In this document: piece after piece, positions 6,987 to 15,150 of the stretch | Layout: the number at the start of each line of letters is the position of its first letter | Numbering within the stretch: position 1 is the first letter of the stretch | DNA from: BRH-c54 sp036567945 | GTDB taxonomy: Bacteria > Bacteroidota > Bacteroidia > Flavobacteriales_E > Vicingaceae | Direction: 5' to 3' | Assembly (NCBI GenBank): GCA_036567945.1 | Contig: DATCTM010000120.1 | Coordinates: forward strand, 1 to 29,761 | Length of the DNA: 29,761 nt | Notes under the pieces: generated by a model | Seen by the model: the letters and a program-made list of their open reading frames with translations, nothing else | Databases searched by the model: none | What the model was told of the DNA's origin: nothing | Program-made: the position numbers and the translations under genes

Positions 6987-7412
6987 TTAATCAAATTTTT
7001 TTTCGCTATTCAAACTTCCGTCTTTGCTATAAAATTTCCATACTCCTGATTCTTTGCCATCGGTATAAAAACCTTCATAAAGTTTATTACCATTTTCATG
7101 ATAAACGATGGTAAATCCATTCCTTACTCCATCTACAAACTCTCCTTCACTTTGTTTTTTGCCCGATTTAAAATATGCTACCCAAACACCATGTCTGAGA
7201 TTGTTTTTAATTGGACCTTTCATTTTTAGTTCTCCTGTAGGAAATAGTATTTTTTCTTCGAATTTAATTTCTTGTTGATTTTCATTTAATTTATATATAC
7301 CAACTACTTTAGGAGATTTGTCGGGGTAAGCTTCTTCTGTTTTTTCAATATGGTTTTCTTTGCAAGAGAATAGAAAAAAAACTACGATAATTAAACCAAT
7401 TATTTTTCGCAT
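6987..7412 (-). CDS. YwqK/MORN-type repeat lipoprotein
   Basis: This 141-residue exported lipoprotein has a hydrophobic N-terminus with lipobox LFSC (Cys 17). The rest consists of YwqK-type repeats of the form FPTGELKMKGPIKNNLRHGVW, YFKSGKKQSEGEFVDGVRNG and YHENGNKLYEGFYTDGKESGVW. Such repeats are labelled antitoxin-like in databases after YwqK, but lipid-anchored versions in Bacteroidota have no known toxin partner, and none is seen here. It sits 6 bp upstream of dnaG on the same strand, so it may simply share a promoter. Role unknown; repeat type and lipoprotein nature are clear. Confidence 0.75.
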   Translation of the reverse strand: MRKIIGLIIVVFFLFSCKENHIEKTEEAYPDKSPKVVGIYKLNENQQEIKFEEKILFPTGELKMKGPIKNNLRHGVWVAYFKSGKKQSEGEFVDGVRNGFTIVYHENGNKLYEGFYTDGKESGVWKFYSKDGSLNSEKKFD

Positions 7413-7483
7413 AATTAACTATTTTAGATGATTTTCATTCGTAAAATTACGCTTTATTCATCTTTTAACAATAATAATTATAC

Positions 7484-8176
7484 TTACTTGTTTACTTGAA
7501 ATTTTAGATAATGAATATTATGTCCTTTTTGAGAAAATAAGTTTTCGTAAAATGTTTTTATAGATAGTATATCACGCGTTTTTTCATCTAAATCAGCAAT
7601 TTTTTCGCCATATAAATTAAAAGTGTGTTCTATTAAATGATAGTTGTTGGCTTCAATTTCTTCTAGCGTATATCTAAAAAAACCTTCATGGTCTGTTTTT
7701 AGGTGAATGATGCCATTAGGTTTTAAAATTTGTTTATACCTTTCAATAAACAGGGGAGAGGTAAGCCTTTTTCTTGCTAAACGGTCTTTTGGCTGTGGGT
7801 CGGGAAAGGTAATCCAAATTTCATCCACTTCATTTTTGTTAAACAAAGAGGTAATAAAATCTATTCTGGTTCTGATAAAAATAACATTGTTCATGTTTTT
7901 TTCGAAAGCTTCTTTAGCCCCTTTCCAAATCCTATTACCTTTAATGTCTAGTCCAATAAAATTTTTGTAAGGATAATGTTTTGCTAGACCAACAGAATAT
8001 TCGCCTTTACCACAACCTAATTCTAAAACAATAGGGTGGTCATTTTTAAAAACTTCGGTATTCCATTTTCCTTTTAAATGATAATTAGCATTTAATACTT
8101 CAGTGGTTTTTGGTTGATAAACATTACCAAAAGTTAAGTTGTCTGCCCACTTGGCTAATTTATTTTTTTGTCCCAT
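7484..8176 (-). CDS. trmB: tRNA (guanine-N7-)-methyltransferase
   Basis: The 230-residue SAM-dependent enzyme methylates G46 of tRNA at N7. It carries the SAM-binding LELGCGKGEY (51-60), the acidic FIGLDIKG (73-80), the catalytic-region motif TFPDPQPK (123-130, the usual W replaced by Q, as is common in Bacteroidota) and LKTDHEGFF in the tRNA-binding part. Length is standard. The gene stands about 70 bp downstream of a terminated lipoprotein gene and I could not find its promoter; read-through or an overlapping promoter is possible. Confidence 0.96.
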   Translation of the reverse strand: MGQKNKLAKWADNLTFGNVYQPKTTEVLNANYHLKGKWNTEVFKNDHPIVLELGCGKGEYSVGLAKHYPYKNFIGLDIKGNRIWKGAKEAFEKNMNNVIFIRTRIDFITSLFNKNEVDEIWITFPDPQPKDRLARKRLTSPLFIERYKQILKPNGIIHLKTDHEGFFRYTLEEIEANNYHLIEHTFNLYGEKIADLDEKTRDILSIKTFYENLFSQKGHNIHYLKFQVNK

Positions 8177-8197
8177 TCTGCAAATTTGATAAAAAAA

Positions 8198-8223
8198 AAG
8201 ACTGTCAATTTAATGACAGTCTT
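8198..8223 (-). terminator. Strong Rho-independent terminator of the acidic lipoprotein gene
   Basis: A perfect 10-bp stem AAGACTGTCA (8198-8207) / TGACAGTCTT (8214-8223) with a 6-nt loop, followed on the minus strand by a run of nine T. It lies 29 bp after the stop of the lipoprotein gene and immediately before trmB. Confidence 0.9.
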
Positions 8224-8251
8224 AATTTATAAGATAAATCTTATTTAATAC

Positions 8252-8497
8252 TTATTCTGCAGATTCTTCAGTAGATTCTTCAGTAGCTTCTTCAGCTGGA
8301 GCTTCTGTAGAGTCAGCTGGAGCTTCTTCTACTTCAGCAGTTGGCTCTTCTTCGATAGCTTCTTCTAAGCCTTTCATTAAATCGTCAGCGATTTTTTGAG
8401 CTTCCGCTTCTGCTGCTGCTTTTTCTTCTTCTGATGGTCCGCATGCTACTAGAGAGAACATACCTGCAACCATTAATAATGCTAATACTTTTTTCAT
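8252..8497 (-). CDS. Small, very acidic Ala/Glu-rich lipoprotein
   Basis: This 81-residue protein has a signal peptide and lipobox LVAC (Cys 19), a short helical stretch (EEEKAAAEAEAQKIADDL) and a low-complexity tail of Glu, Ala, Thr, Pro and Ser. The tail is built from repeated DNA: a 12-bp unit in direct tandem (8262-8285) and a 15-bp unit twice (8292-8306, 8313-8327). I know no defined family. It has its own consensus promoter and a strong terminator, so it is a single-gene, probably well-expressed unit; most likely an abundant envelope lipoprotein. Function unknown. Confidence 0.8.
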   Translation of the reverse strand: MKKVLALLMVAGMFSLVACGPSEEEKAAAEAEAQKIADDLMKGLEEAIEEEPTAEVEEAPADSTEAPAEEATEESTEESAE

Positions 8498-8559
8498 TTT
8501 AATTAATTGTTTTTTGGTTATTGATTGATTTTTAGTTTTCTATTCGTCAAAATAGGTCA

Positions 8560-8589
8560 CAAATGTAAACAAATATTCGTAAAATGCAA
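8560..8589 (-). promoter_or_regulatory. Promoter of the acidic lipoprotein gene
   Basis: On the minus strand TTG (8589-8587), 19 nt, then TACATTTG (8567-8560), an exact match to the Bacteroidetes -33/-7 consensus. The start codon at 8497 leaves a leader of about 55 nt. Confidence 0.7.
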
Positions 8590-8606
8590 GAGAGAATTAA
8601 AAAAAA

Positions 8607-9632
8607 TTATTTTTCATTATAAATAACACCTAAAATTGTTTCTCCAACAATTTTTAAAGTGCGTTTATCTATTATGTTCATATTATCATCATGGGTATGC
8701 CACGACTGATGAAAACTACCAGTACTTTCTTCAAAATGAATGATGTCTATACTTGGTATGTTGGCAATTTCATTTACAAATTGATGATCGTCAGTACCAA
8801 CAAAATAAGTTTCTTTATCAACAAAAACATGCTGGTGTCCTAATCTTTTGGCTACATCCCATACTTTTCTAACAATATTAGGGGCATATCTCATAGAAAT
8901 ACTTTCTTTGGTAAATTGAGGATTCGGTCCTCCAACCATATCGAGTAAAATTCCAAAATCGGCTTTGTATCCAGGTATATGAGGATTTCTTGCCCAATAT
9001 TGTGAGCCTAAACACCAAGTTTCTGCTGATGAAGGACTCATTAAACTTGAAGGTTGTCCGTAATCTTCAGCATCAAAGAAAATAATATCAATTCCAATTT
9101 CAGGTTGTGTAATGTTTATCTGACGAGCTACTTCTAACAAAATGCCTACGCCACTTGCTCCATCATTAGCACCTAAAATTGGTTTTGTTCTGTCTTTATC
9201 ATCATGGTCGGCAAAAGGTCGGGTATCCCAATGGGCAAATAATAAAATTCTTTTTGTTGCTGTTGGATTGTACGTACCTATAATATTTTTTATGGTAATG
9301 TTTTTATTATTAAAAGTGATTGCTTTTCCTTCTTGAATTTGAGTGGAAAAGCCAAAAGAAGCTAATTTGTTTTTTAAGAAAATGGCACATTTTCCATGGG
9401 CTTCGTTATTAGGGAAACGGGGACCAAAAGCTACTTGTTGTTGTACATATAGGTAGGCAGAATCTTCACTGAAATTAGGTTTTTCGAGTGGAATAAAAGC
9501 AGTTTTTACCGACTTTTCAGGTTGGGTTATTGTTTCTTTTTCTTGTTTTTTTTCATCTTCACAAGAAAATGTAAAAAAGCTAAGTATTAATAGGAGGAAC
9601 AGGTTAATTCTCCACAGTCCAATTTGAGCCAT
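8607..9632 (-). CDS. M28 family peptidase / glutaminyl cyclase-like lipoprotein
   Basis: This 341-residue zinc hydrolase has a lipobox FTFSC (Cys 24), so it is anchored in the envelope. The M28 core shows AHWDTRP (134-138), the metal ligands D157 (GANDGASG) and E189 (FFDAEDYG), and H312 in WHTHDDN, the pattern of animal-type glutaminyl-peptide cyclotransferases as well as M28 aminopeptidases. N-terminal glutamine cyclisation of exported proteins is plausible but not proven. The ATG at 9632 lies inside cysS, giving a 29-bp overlap in another frame; no later ATG precedes the signal sequence, so the overlap is probably real and the two genes translationally coupled. Confidence 0.88.
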   Translation of the reverse strand: MAQIGLWRINLFLLLILSFFTFSCEDEKKQEKETITQPEKSVKTAFIPLEKPNFSEDSAYLYVQQQVAFGPRFPNNEAHGKCAIFLKNKLASFGFSTQIQEGKAITFNNKNITIKNIIGTYNPTATKRILLFAHWDTRPFADHDDKDRTKPILGANDGASGVGILLEVARQINITQPEIGIDIIFFDAEDYGQPSSLMSPSSAETWCLGSQYWARNPHIPGYKADFGILLDMVGGPNPQFTKESISMRYAPNIVRKVWDVAKRLGHQHVFVDKETYFVGTDDHQFVNEIANIPSIDIIHFEESTGSFHQSWHTHDDNMNIIDKRTLKIVGETILGVIYNEK

Positions 9633-11079
9633 CTTTTGAGTCTTGAATAGTAATGTTTAAATTTTTTAGTTCATCTCTAATTAAGTCAGAGAGTGCCCAG
9701 TTTTTTGATGTTTTTGCTTCATTTCTAATGTTCATAATCACATTCATTATGCCATCTAAATAATCATTTTTAGCAGTTGAGCTTTCTTTTTGTAAACCAA
9801 AAATGTTAAAAATAAAGTTGTTATATAAAGCTTTTAGTTTTTCTAAATCTGCGGCAGTTATGGTAGCTTTTTCACTTTTAATGGTATTAATAATTTTAAC
9901 ACCATCAAATAAATTAGCAATAGTTACAGGTGTATTAAAATCATCATTCATACTCTCATTGGTTTTATTAATCAACGCATCAACATCAAATGATGTAGTA
10001 GCTGAAGGCTTGATTTCTTCCAATGTTTCTATTGCAGCCATCATTCTAGCATATCCTTTTTCGGCAGCTTGTAAAGCTTCGTTAGAGAAATCTACCGTGC
10101 TTCTGTAGTTAGCTTGTAAGAAGAAAAATTTAACCACCATTGGCGAGTAACCTTTTTCTAGTAAAGGGTGACTTCCTGCTATTAGCTCAAGTGGTAAGAA
10201 AGAATTACCCAATGATTTACTCATTTTGGTTCCATTTACAGTAAGCATGTTTCCGTGCATCCAATATTTTACAGGATGTTCGTTTCCGCTACCAACAGAT
10301 TGAGCAATTTCACATTCGTGGTGAGGGAATTTTAAATCCATTCCTCCACCATGTATATCAAAAGATTTGCCTAAATATTTAGTGCTCATTACAGAGCATT
10401 CTAAATGCCAACCCGGCACGCCAATTCCCCAAGGAGAAGGCCATTTCATAATGGTGTTTTTAGAAGCTTTTTTCCAAAGAGCAAAATCGGCAAAGAATTT
10501 TTTGTCTGTTCCGCCTTCCAGCTCTTCTCTAGTGTTTTCAATAAGTTCGTCTAATTTCCTACCAGAAAGTTCTCCGTAATTATATTTTTCAGCATATTTT
10601 TTCACATCAAAATATACAGAACCGTTTATTTCGTAAGCATAACCATTTTTAATGATTTGTTGAATCATCTCAATTTGTTCAATAATATGACCTGTTGCTG
10701 TAGGTTCTATACTTGGAGAAATTAGGTTAAATAATTTGGTAACATCATGGAAACTGTTGGTGTATTTCTGAACTATTTCCATAGGCTCAATTTTCTCTAG
10801 TCGGGCACGTTTTTCAATTTTATCTTCTCCTGCATCAGCATCATCTACTAAATGTCCAACATCTGTAATATTCCTTACATATCTTACCTTGTAGCCTAAA
10901 AAACGTAAATACCTATAAACAACATCAAAAGTAATGAAGGTTCTAACATTTCCTAAATGCACTTCATTGTAAACCGTAGGACCACAAACATAAAGACCAA
11001 CAAATGGAGGCGAAAGTGGTTCGAAAACTTCTTTTTTAGAGCTTAAGCTATTATAGATTGTTAATCGATTTTCAGACAT
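9604..11079 (-). CDS. cysS: Cysteinyl-tRNA synthetase
   Basis: The 491-residue class I synthetase charges tRNA-Cys. It shows zinc ligand C32 in YVCGPTVYN, the HIGH-like HLGN (41-44), the second zinc site in GWHLECSVM and HHECEIA, and KMSKS within GTKMSKSLGN. The C-terminal helical anticodon-binding part is present, so the gene is complete. Its last 29 bases overlap the start of the M28/glutaminyl cyclase-like gene. A terminator stands behind the gene upstream of it, so cysS likely starts its own transcript within the roughly 90-bp gap. Confidence 0.98.
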   Translation of the reverse strand: MSENRLTIYNSLSSKKEVFEPLSPPFVGLYVCGPTVYNEVHLGNVRTFITFDVVYRYLRFLGYKVRYVRNITDVGHLVDDADAGEDKIEKRARLEKIEPMEIVQKYTNSFHDVTKLFNLISPSIEPTATGHIIEQIEMIQQIIKNGYAYEINGSVYFDVKKYAEKYNYGELSGRKLDELIENTREELEGGTDKKFFADFALWKKASKNTIMKWPSPWGIGVPGWHLECSVMSTKYLGKSFDIHGGGMDLKFPHHECEIAQSVGSGNEHPVKYWMHGNMLTVNGTKMSKSLGNSFLPLELIAGSHPLLEKGYSPMVVKFFFLQANYRSTVDFSNEALQAAEKGYARMMAAIETLEEIKPSATTSFDVDALINKTNESMNDDFNTPVTIANLFDGVKIINTIKSEKATITAADLEKLKALYNNFIFNIFGLQKESSTAKNDYLDGIMNVIMNIRNEAKTSKNWALSDLIRDELKNLNITIQDSKDGSNWTVEN

Positions 11080-11120
11080 GTTTAAATTTTTGGTAAAAAT
11101 AACGTTAATCTATAAAACAA

Positions 11121-11157
11121 AAAACCCAACTTTCATTAAAAGTTGGGTTTTTTTAAA
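11121..11157 (-). terminator. Bidirectional Rho-independent terminator
   Basis: A 13-bp stem AAAACCCAACTTT (11121-11133) / AAAGTTGGGTTTT (11139-11151) with a 5-nt loop and T-runs on both strands. It ends the YwqK-type gene at 11173 before cysS. Confidence 0.9.
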
Positions 11158-11172
11158 TATTCAATTATAAAT

Positions 11173-12057
11173 TTAATCTTTTGGAAGTGGTGCTTCACCA
11201 ATATATCTTCCATTTTTAATTAATTCAATACTTATTAAAATTCCGTTTTCATCATACTTGTAGTTTTTTCCATCCATTAAACGGTAGTTCTTAAACATAC
11301 CATCTTTGGATATTTGTTTGTCTTTGTTGTATAACTTATGTTGACCATTACCATCAAAAACACCTTTATTTACTTCTTCAGCTTTGTCAACTTTAACTAC
11401 TTTAACAGGGTCTTTGTCGGTTACGACTTCTTCCTTAATAGGAGTTTTAGGCTCGTAAAGTTTTGTGTTAGCAACATCTAAATTACCATCAACAAAAACT
11501 TTTTCTGCTTTTAATGAACCATCAGGATAATATTCAGTTACTTTTTCTTCTTTACCTTCTTTAATTTGAGCAACAATCATTACAGCACCATCTTCATAGT
11601 AGTATTTTTGTTCGCCATCTCTTTTACCTTTTTCATTAAAAACAAATTCTTGAGCTACTTCGCCATTAGGATGTTTTCTGACGAATTTACCAACATTTCT
11701 GTTGTTTTTCCATTCGCCTTCTTCTTCTAACTCTCCATTTTCGTAGTAAGTTTTGTAATATCCGTTTGGTCTGCTATTAACGTAAGCGACCTCACTTTTG
11801 GTTTTACCATTTGGATAAAACATTTTCCATATACCTTGTTTACGACTGTTTTCGTAATCACCTTGTTCAACCACTTGATCAGGTTGATAATCAGGAAGTT
11901 TTTTCATTCTTCCAAAGATTTTCCAAAAGCCTTGTTTAAGGTTATTCTCGTCTATATAGTTAATGGTATCTCCATTTATTACTTCAAACTTCTGTGCCGC
12001 AACACTAATGTTTGAGGAGATAAAGACTGTGATAATTATGTAGTATATATATTTCAT
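11173..12057 (-). CDS. Exported YwqK/MORN-type repeat protein
   Basis: This 294-residue protein has a signal peptide (about 1-21, ending SVAAQ) and no lipobox Cys. About seven YwqK-type repeats follow: LKQGFWKIFG, SRKQGIWKMFYPNGK, SRPNGYYKTYYENGE, NRNVGKFVRKHPNGE, KRDGEQKYYYEDG, TEYYPDGSLKAE. A charged Lys/Glu/Val-rich linker (about 205-235) and one more degenerate repeat region follow. It is a second, larger relative of the lipoprotein encoded beside dnaG. A terminator follows it and a -7-like box precedes it, so it is probably monocistronic. Its function is not known; an envelope or surface location is inferred. Confidence 0.75.
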   Translation of the reverse strand: MKYIYYIIITVFISSNISVAAQKFEVINGDTINYIDENNLKQGFWKIFGRMKKLPDYQPDQVVEQGDYENSRKQGIWKMFYPNGKTKSEVAYVNSRPNGYYKTYYENGELEEEGEWKNNRNVGKFVRKHPNGEVAQEFVFNEKGKRDGEQKYYYEDGAVMIVAQIKEGKEEKVTEYYPDGSLKAEKVFVDGNLDVANTKLYEPKTPIKEEVVTDKDPVKVVKVDKAEEVNKGVFDGNGQHKLYNKDKQISKDGMFKNYRLMDGKNYKYDENGILISIELIKNGRYIGEAPLPKD

Positions 12058-12089
12058 TAAAATGAAGTTTAATGGAACGTAAATTTAAA

Positions 12090-12097
12090 CAAAAGTA
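12090..12097 (-). promoter_or_regulatory. Possible -7 box of the YwqK-type repeat gene
   Basis: Minus-strand TACTTTTG matches TAnnTTTG, 32 nt before the ATG. No good TTG at the -33 distance. A short inverted repeat, GATTAAT/ATTAATC (12119-12139), lies just upstream. Confidence 0.45.
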
Positions 12098-12255
12098 ACA
12101 AATAAATAAAATCTTTTAGATTAATGTATCATATTAATCGACAAAAGCTAACACCATACTTTAACGATTCAAAAATTAAAAAGTTTCAAATTAAGGACTT
12201 AAAAATGTAATTTATTCATAGGGGTAGTAAAAAATCATGCCAATTAATAAGATTT

Positions 12256-12762
12256 TTAAACGTAATACGGTGAAATCATCCAATAAACGATAACACCGGA
12301 AATCGCTACATATAGCCATAATGGGAATGTTATACGTGCTATTTTTTTATGTTTATCAAATTCTTGTAAAAGTGCTCTGTTATAGGTTATTAATACTAAA
12401 GGGATAATAGTTACAGATAATATAATATGAGAAATTAGTATAACTAAGTAAATGATTTTTGTTGTCTCATCTCCACCAAATTTTGTTGGGTCTGAGGTGA
12501 TATGGTAAGCTATATACATTATCAAAAACACTGCAGACAATGCTAAGCTAGTTTTCACCAACATTTCATGGACTTTTCTATTGCCTTTTTTTATGGCTAT
12601 TACAGCAAATAGTAAAGTGAAAACAGTAACGGAATTAATTCCTGCGTAAATGGGTGGAAGAAAATTAAGTGGTTCTACATTAGGAAGTTTAACGTTAAAC
12701 AAAATGGCAACAGCTAAAGGAAGTGCAATTGAGATAATAATAATTAGCGTCTTGTTTTTCAA
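12256..12762 (-). CDS. DUF420 (CtaM/YozB-like) membrane protein
   Basis: The 168-residue integral membrane protein has five predicted hydrophobic segments. It shows the DUF420 signatures LPPIYAGINS, YHITSDPTKFGG, SHIILSVTIIPLVL and FPLWLYVAISGVIVYWM, with conserved His residues in helices (KVHEML, YHIT, SHIIL). The Gram-positive member CtaM is needed for haem A-type cytochrome oxidase activity. It starts 5 bp after ctaB, so an operon for terminal-oxidase biogenesis is likely. The cytochrome oxidase subunit genes often near this pair in Bacteroidota are not in the window. Confidence 0.88.
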   Translation of the reverse strand: MKNKTLIIIISIALPLAVAILFNVKLPNVEPLNFLPPIYAGINSVTVFTLLFAVIAIKKGNRKVHEMLVKTSLALSAVFLIMYIAYHITSDPTKFGGDETTKIIYLVILISHIILSVTIIPLVLITYNRALLQEFDKHKKIARITFPLWLYVAISGVIVYWMISPYYV

Positions 12763-12767
12763 CTCAA

Positions 12768-13655
12768 TTAATTTTTATCTATTAAAAGAATAGCTAATGA
12801 TGACACAAGATAAAGGTAAGACATTAACATTATCTTTAGGGCATATTTATCATCTTGTGTTTTTACCAACTTTATTGCCGGATAAACCATTAGGGCGGCT
12901 AGTATAAAAAGTGTTATAGTTGCAACTCTTCCAGAGATATTAAAATATTCTGGTAAAAAGCTTCCACTAAATAATACTAATGCACTTAAAAGAATGATTA
13001 TAGAGGTTGTTTTGTTCTTTTTGTTGAAAGGTAACATTTTCAATTCCGCTTTTTTGTAATCATTATCTAATTTCCAAGCTATAGCCCAAAAATGAGGGAA
13101 TTGCCATAGAAATTGAAGCGCAAATAAAATTCCTGCTTCTAAGCTAAAAAAACCTGTTGCAGCAACCCAACCTAACATTGGAGGAATAGCTCCAGGGAAG
13201 GCTCCAACAAAAACAGAGTAGGTAGTAACTTTTTTTAGAGGGGTGTAAATTCCGGCATAGGTTACTATAGCTAGAGCTCCCAAAATGCCACTTAGTGGAT
13301 TAATACCAAACCATAAGATAAATATACCAATAATTCCCATCAATAGAGAAATTATGGAAGCATGGACAACAGACATTTTTTCGTCAGGAAGTGGTCTGCT
13401 TTGGGTTCTTTTCATTAGTTTGTCAGTGTCTTTTTCAAGCACTTGGTTTAGTGCGTTTGAGCTAGCAGTAATTAAAAAACCTCCCAAGATTAACCAAAAA
13501 AGAACCGTGTAATTAATGGTTTGAACTCCTATAAAATAACCTAAAACAGCTGATAAAACAACATAAGAGGTAAGTCTTAACTTAAACAAATGAGCATAGC
13601 TTACAATTCTTCCAGCGATAGGAAGTGCAGCTATTTTTGTTTTTGCTTGACTCAT
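12768..13655 (-). CDS. ctaB: Protoheme IX farnesyltransferase (haem O synthase)
   Basis: The 295-residue UbiA-superfamily membrane prenyltransferase converts haem B to haem O for cytochrome oxidases. The first Asp-rich site is clear: NALNQVLEKDTDKLMKRT followed by RPLP (67-90), with Asp 76 and 78 as Mg-pyrophosphate ligands. The second region LQFLWQFPHFWAIAW holds the conserved His, followed by DYKKAELKMLP. Eight or nine membrane helices and the length fit the family. It is followed after 5 bp by the DUF420 gene. A -7-like box precedes it. Confidence 0.97.
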   Translation of the reverse strand: MSQAKTKIAALPIAGRIVSYAHLFKLRLTSYVVLSAVLGYFIGVQTINYTVLFWLILGGFLITASSNALNQVLEKDTDKLMKRTQSRPLPDEKMSVVHASIISLLMGIIGIFILWFGINPLSGILGALAIVTYAGIYTPLKKVTTYSVFVGAFPGAIPPMLGWVAATGFFSLEAGILFALQFLWQFPHFWAIAWKLDNDYKKAELKMLPFNKKNKTTSIIILLSALVLFSGSFLPEYFNISGRVATITLFILAALMVYPAIKLVKTQDDKYALKIMLMSYLYLVSSLAILLIDKN

Positions 13656-13684
13656 GTTTGTTTTTTAGTTAGTAGTTGGGTGTA

Positions 13685-13692
13685 CAAAAATA
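13685..13692 (-). promoter_or_regulatory. Possible -7 box of ctaB
   Basis: Minus-strand TATTTTTG (13692-13685) matches TAnnTTTG, 29 nt before the ATG at 13655. No TTG at the usual spacing. Confidence 0.4.
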
Positions 13693-13722
13693 TAAAAATT
13701 AACTATTTATATATTATAAGCT

Positions 13723-14889
13723 TCAATAAAGTTTTACAACAGAGGTGTTCTGGGTTAGTTTTAATTCTTCTAAGTTAATGTTAGTCAGTAAGTTTATTCC
13801 AGGTTTTTTTTCTTTAGCAATTGAGCCAAATTGTTTATTTATGTTGAGGTACTTTGCTCCGTTGTAGGTTGCCCATTGTATGAGCTTTTCTAATGAGATA
13901 TTGGAATTTTCAGTAATCACTTTTAATTCTTCTAACACAGAAAGTGTATCATTACTGGCTAAACTATCTGTACCTATTGTGCAATTTTCGTTTTCAAACA
14001 AAGTAAAATCAGGTAGCGCGTTTTCTATATATAAATTGGCTTTGGGACAAAAACACCAATAAATAGGAATGTTTTGTTGTTTAGCATAAGCAATATCATC
14101 TTTTGCTGTATACGTATTGTGAACCAATAAAAGCGATGCTGTACTTTTAAAATAAGGAAGATAATGTGCTAAAGATCCGTCTTTTTGATTTCCCCAGGTG
14201 GTAACTTTAGGATTAAAAGCAGCCATTTGTTCGTATAATTTCCCTGATTTTTCTTTAAAAAAAGTTCTTTCAGAATCAGTCTCTTGGTTGTGAATAGTAA
14301 AAATAGCACTTTCTTGAGAAGCAATAAGTTTTAGTAATGATATTGAAACAGAGTAAGGAGCATGGGGAACAATGCTGATTTGATCTTTATTAAAATAAGT
14401 AGCTTTTAATTGTGCTACTTTATCAAAGGCACTTTTGGCTAATTCATCGTCTATTTCAAAAACTTCTAAAAAAGTGTGGTAATAAATATGTTGTTTTGCT
14501 TTTAGCTGAAAAGTACTATTTCCATTAGCGATGTCACCTACAGCCACAATTCCATTTTTTATCATTTCTTGCTCTGCCTTATTAATAGCTATTTGTCTTT
14601 CTTCTTCAGAAAAGTTGTTTCTTTTTTGTACTAATTCTTTAACAAATCCAGGTAAGGTTGTTTTTTGAGAGATTTCATTTTTAAGATACGAAAGCTCTAA
14701 ATGACAATGTGTATTTATAAATCCTGGACAAATAACACCTTCGTATTTTTTTACATTATCAAAACTTAGGGTTGAATTCTTTGGATTGATAATATCTATT
14801 ATAGTTCCATCATTTTTAATAAGGATGATGCCGTTTTTTATTGGAGCAGCATTTCCTGTAAAAATATAGTCGGCAGTTATTTTGTGCAT
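13723..14889 (-). CDS. Amidohydrolase (ATZ/TRZ-type deaminase-like)
   Basis: This 388-residue metal-dependent hydrolase of the chlorohydrolase/deaminase branch carries the metal ligands H61-C-H63 in PGFINTHCHLELS, His in IVPHAPYS, His in FTIHNQETDSE, and Asp in GTDSLASND. The small N- and C-terminal beta-sandwich segments frame the barrel (IINTHCHLE preceded by IDIINPKN; GINLL near the end). HLELS after the first ligand is typical of aminodeoxyfutalosine, SAH and MTA deaminase relatives, but no menaquinone gene is nearby, so the substrate is open. It lies upstream of ctaB on the same strand with a roughly 67-bp gap. Confidence 0.85.
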   Translation of the reverse strand: MHKITADYIFTGNAAPIKNGIILIKNDGTIIDIINPKNSTLSFDNVKKYEGVICPGFINTHCHLELSYLKNEISQKTTLPGFVKELVQKRNNFSEEERQIAINKAEQEMIKNGIVAVGDIANGNSTFQLKAKQHIYYHTFLEVFEIDDELAKSAFDKVAQLKATYFNKDQISIVPHAPYSVSISLLKLIASQESAIFTIHNQETDSERTFFKEKSGKLYEQMAAFNPKVTTWGNQKDGSLAHYLPYFKSTASLLLVHNTYTAKDDIAYAKQQNIPIYWCFCPKANLYIENALPDFTLFENENCTIGTDSLASNDTLSVLEELKVITENSNISLEKLIQWATYNGAKYLNINKQFGSIAKEKKPGINLLTNINLEELKLTQNTSVVKLY

Positions 14890-14946
14890 TAGTTTATTTT
14901 TAATGATTTGTTTTATTTTTTTAAACCGACATTAATTTTTCATTTG

Positions 14947-14954
14947 CAAATTTA
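14947..14954 (-). promoter_or_regulatory. Possible -7 box of the amidohydrolase gene
   Basis: Minus-strand TAAATTTG (14954-14947) matches TAnnTTTG, 57 nt before the ATG. The -33 TTG is not found at the proper distance. Confidence 0.35.
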
Positions 14955-15068
14955 CAAAAACGAATGTAAAACTTATACAGAGGTTAGCGGTGACACTTTA
15001 AAATTATTATTTACTGATGAAAAGTACTATTTTTACAACTTCAATTATAATAGACACATGAAACGACC

Positions 15069-15122
15069 ATGAGTAAAAAGTTGCTCACACAGGAGAATGA
15101 TTATCATGGGAGTTCCATATGA
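15069..15122 (+). other. Possible leader peptide ORF upstream of kdsB
   Basis: ATG at 15069 opens a 17-codon frame (MSKKLLTQENDYHGSSI, stop TGA). An AGGAG motif (15091-15095) lies inside it, upstream of in-frame kdsB extension codons at 15097 and 15106. The stretch 14955-15150 has no other feature I can support. Coding here is unproven. Confidence 0.2.
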
Positions 15123-15150
15123 CCTATTTAATAACAATAAATATAAACAG

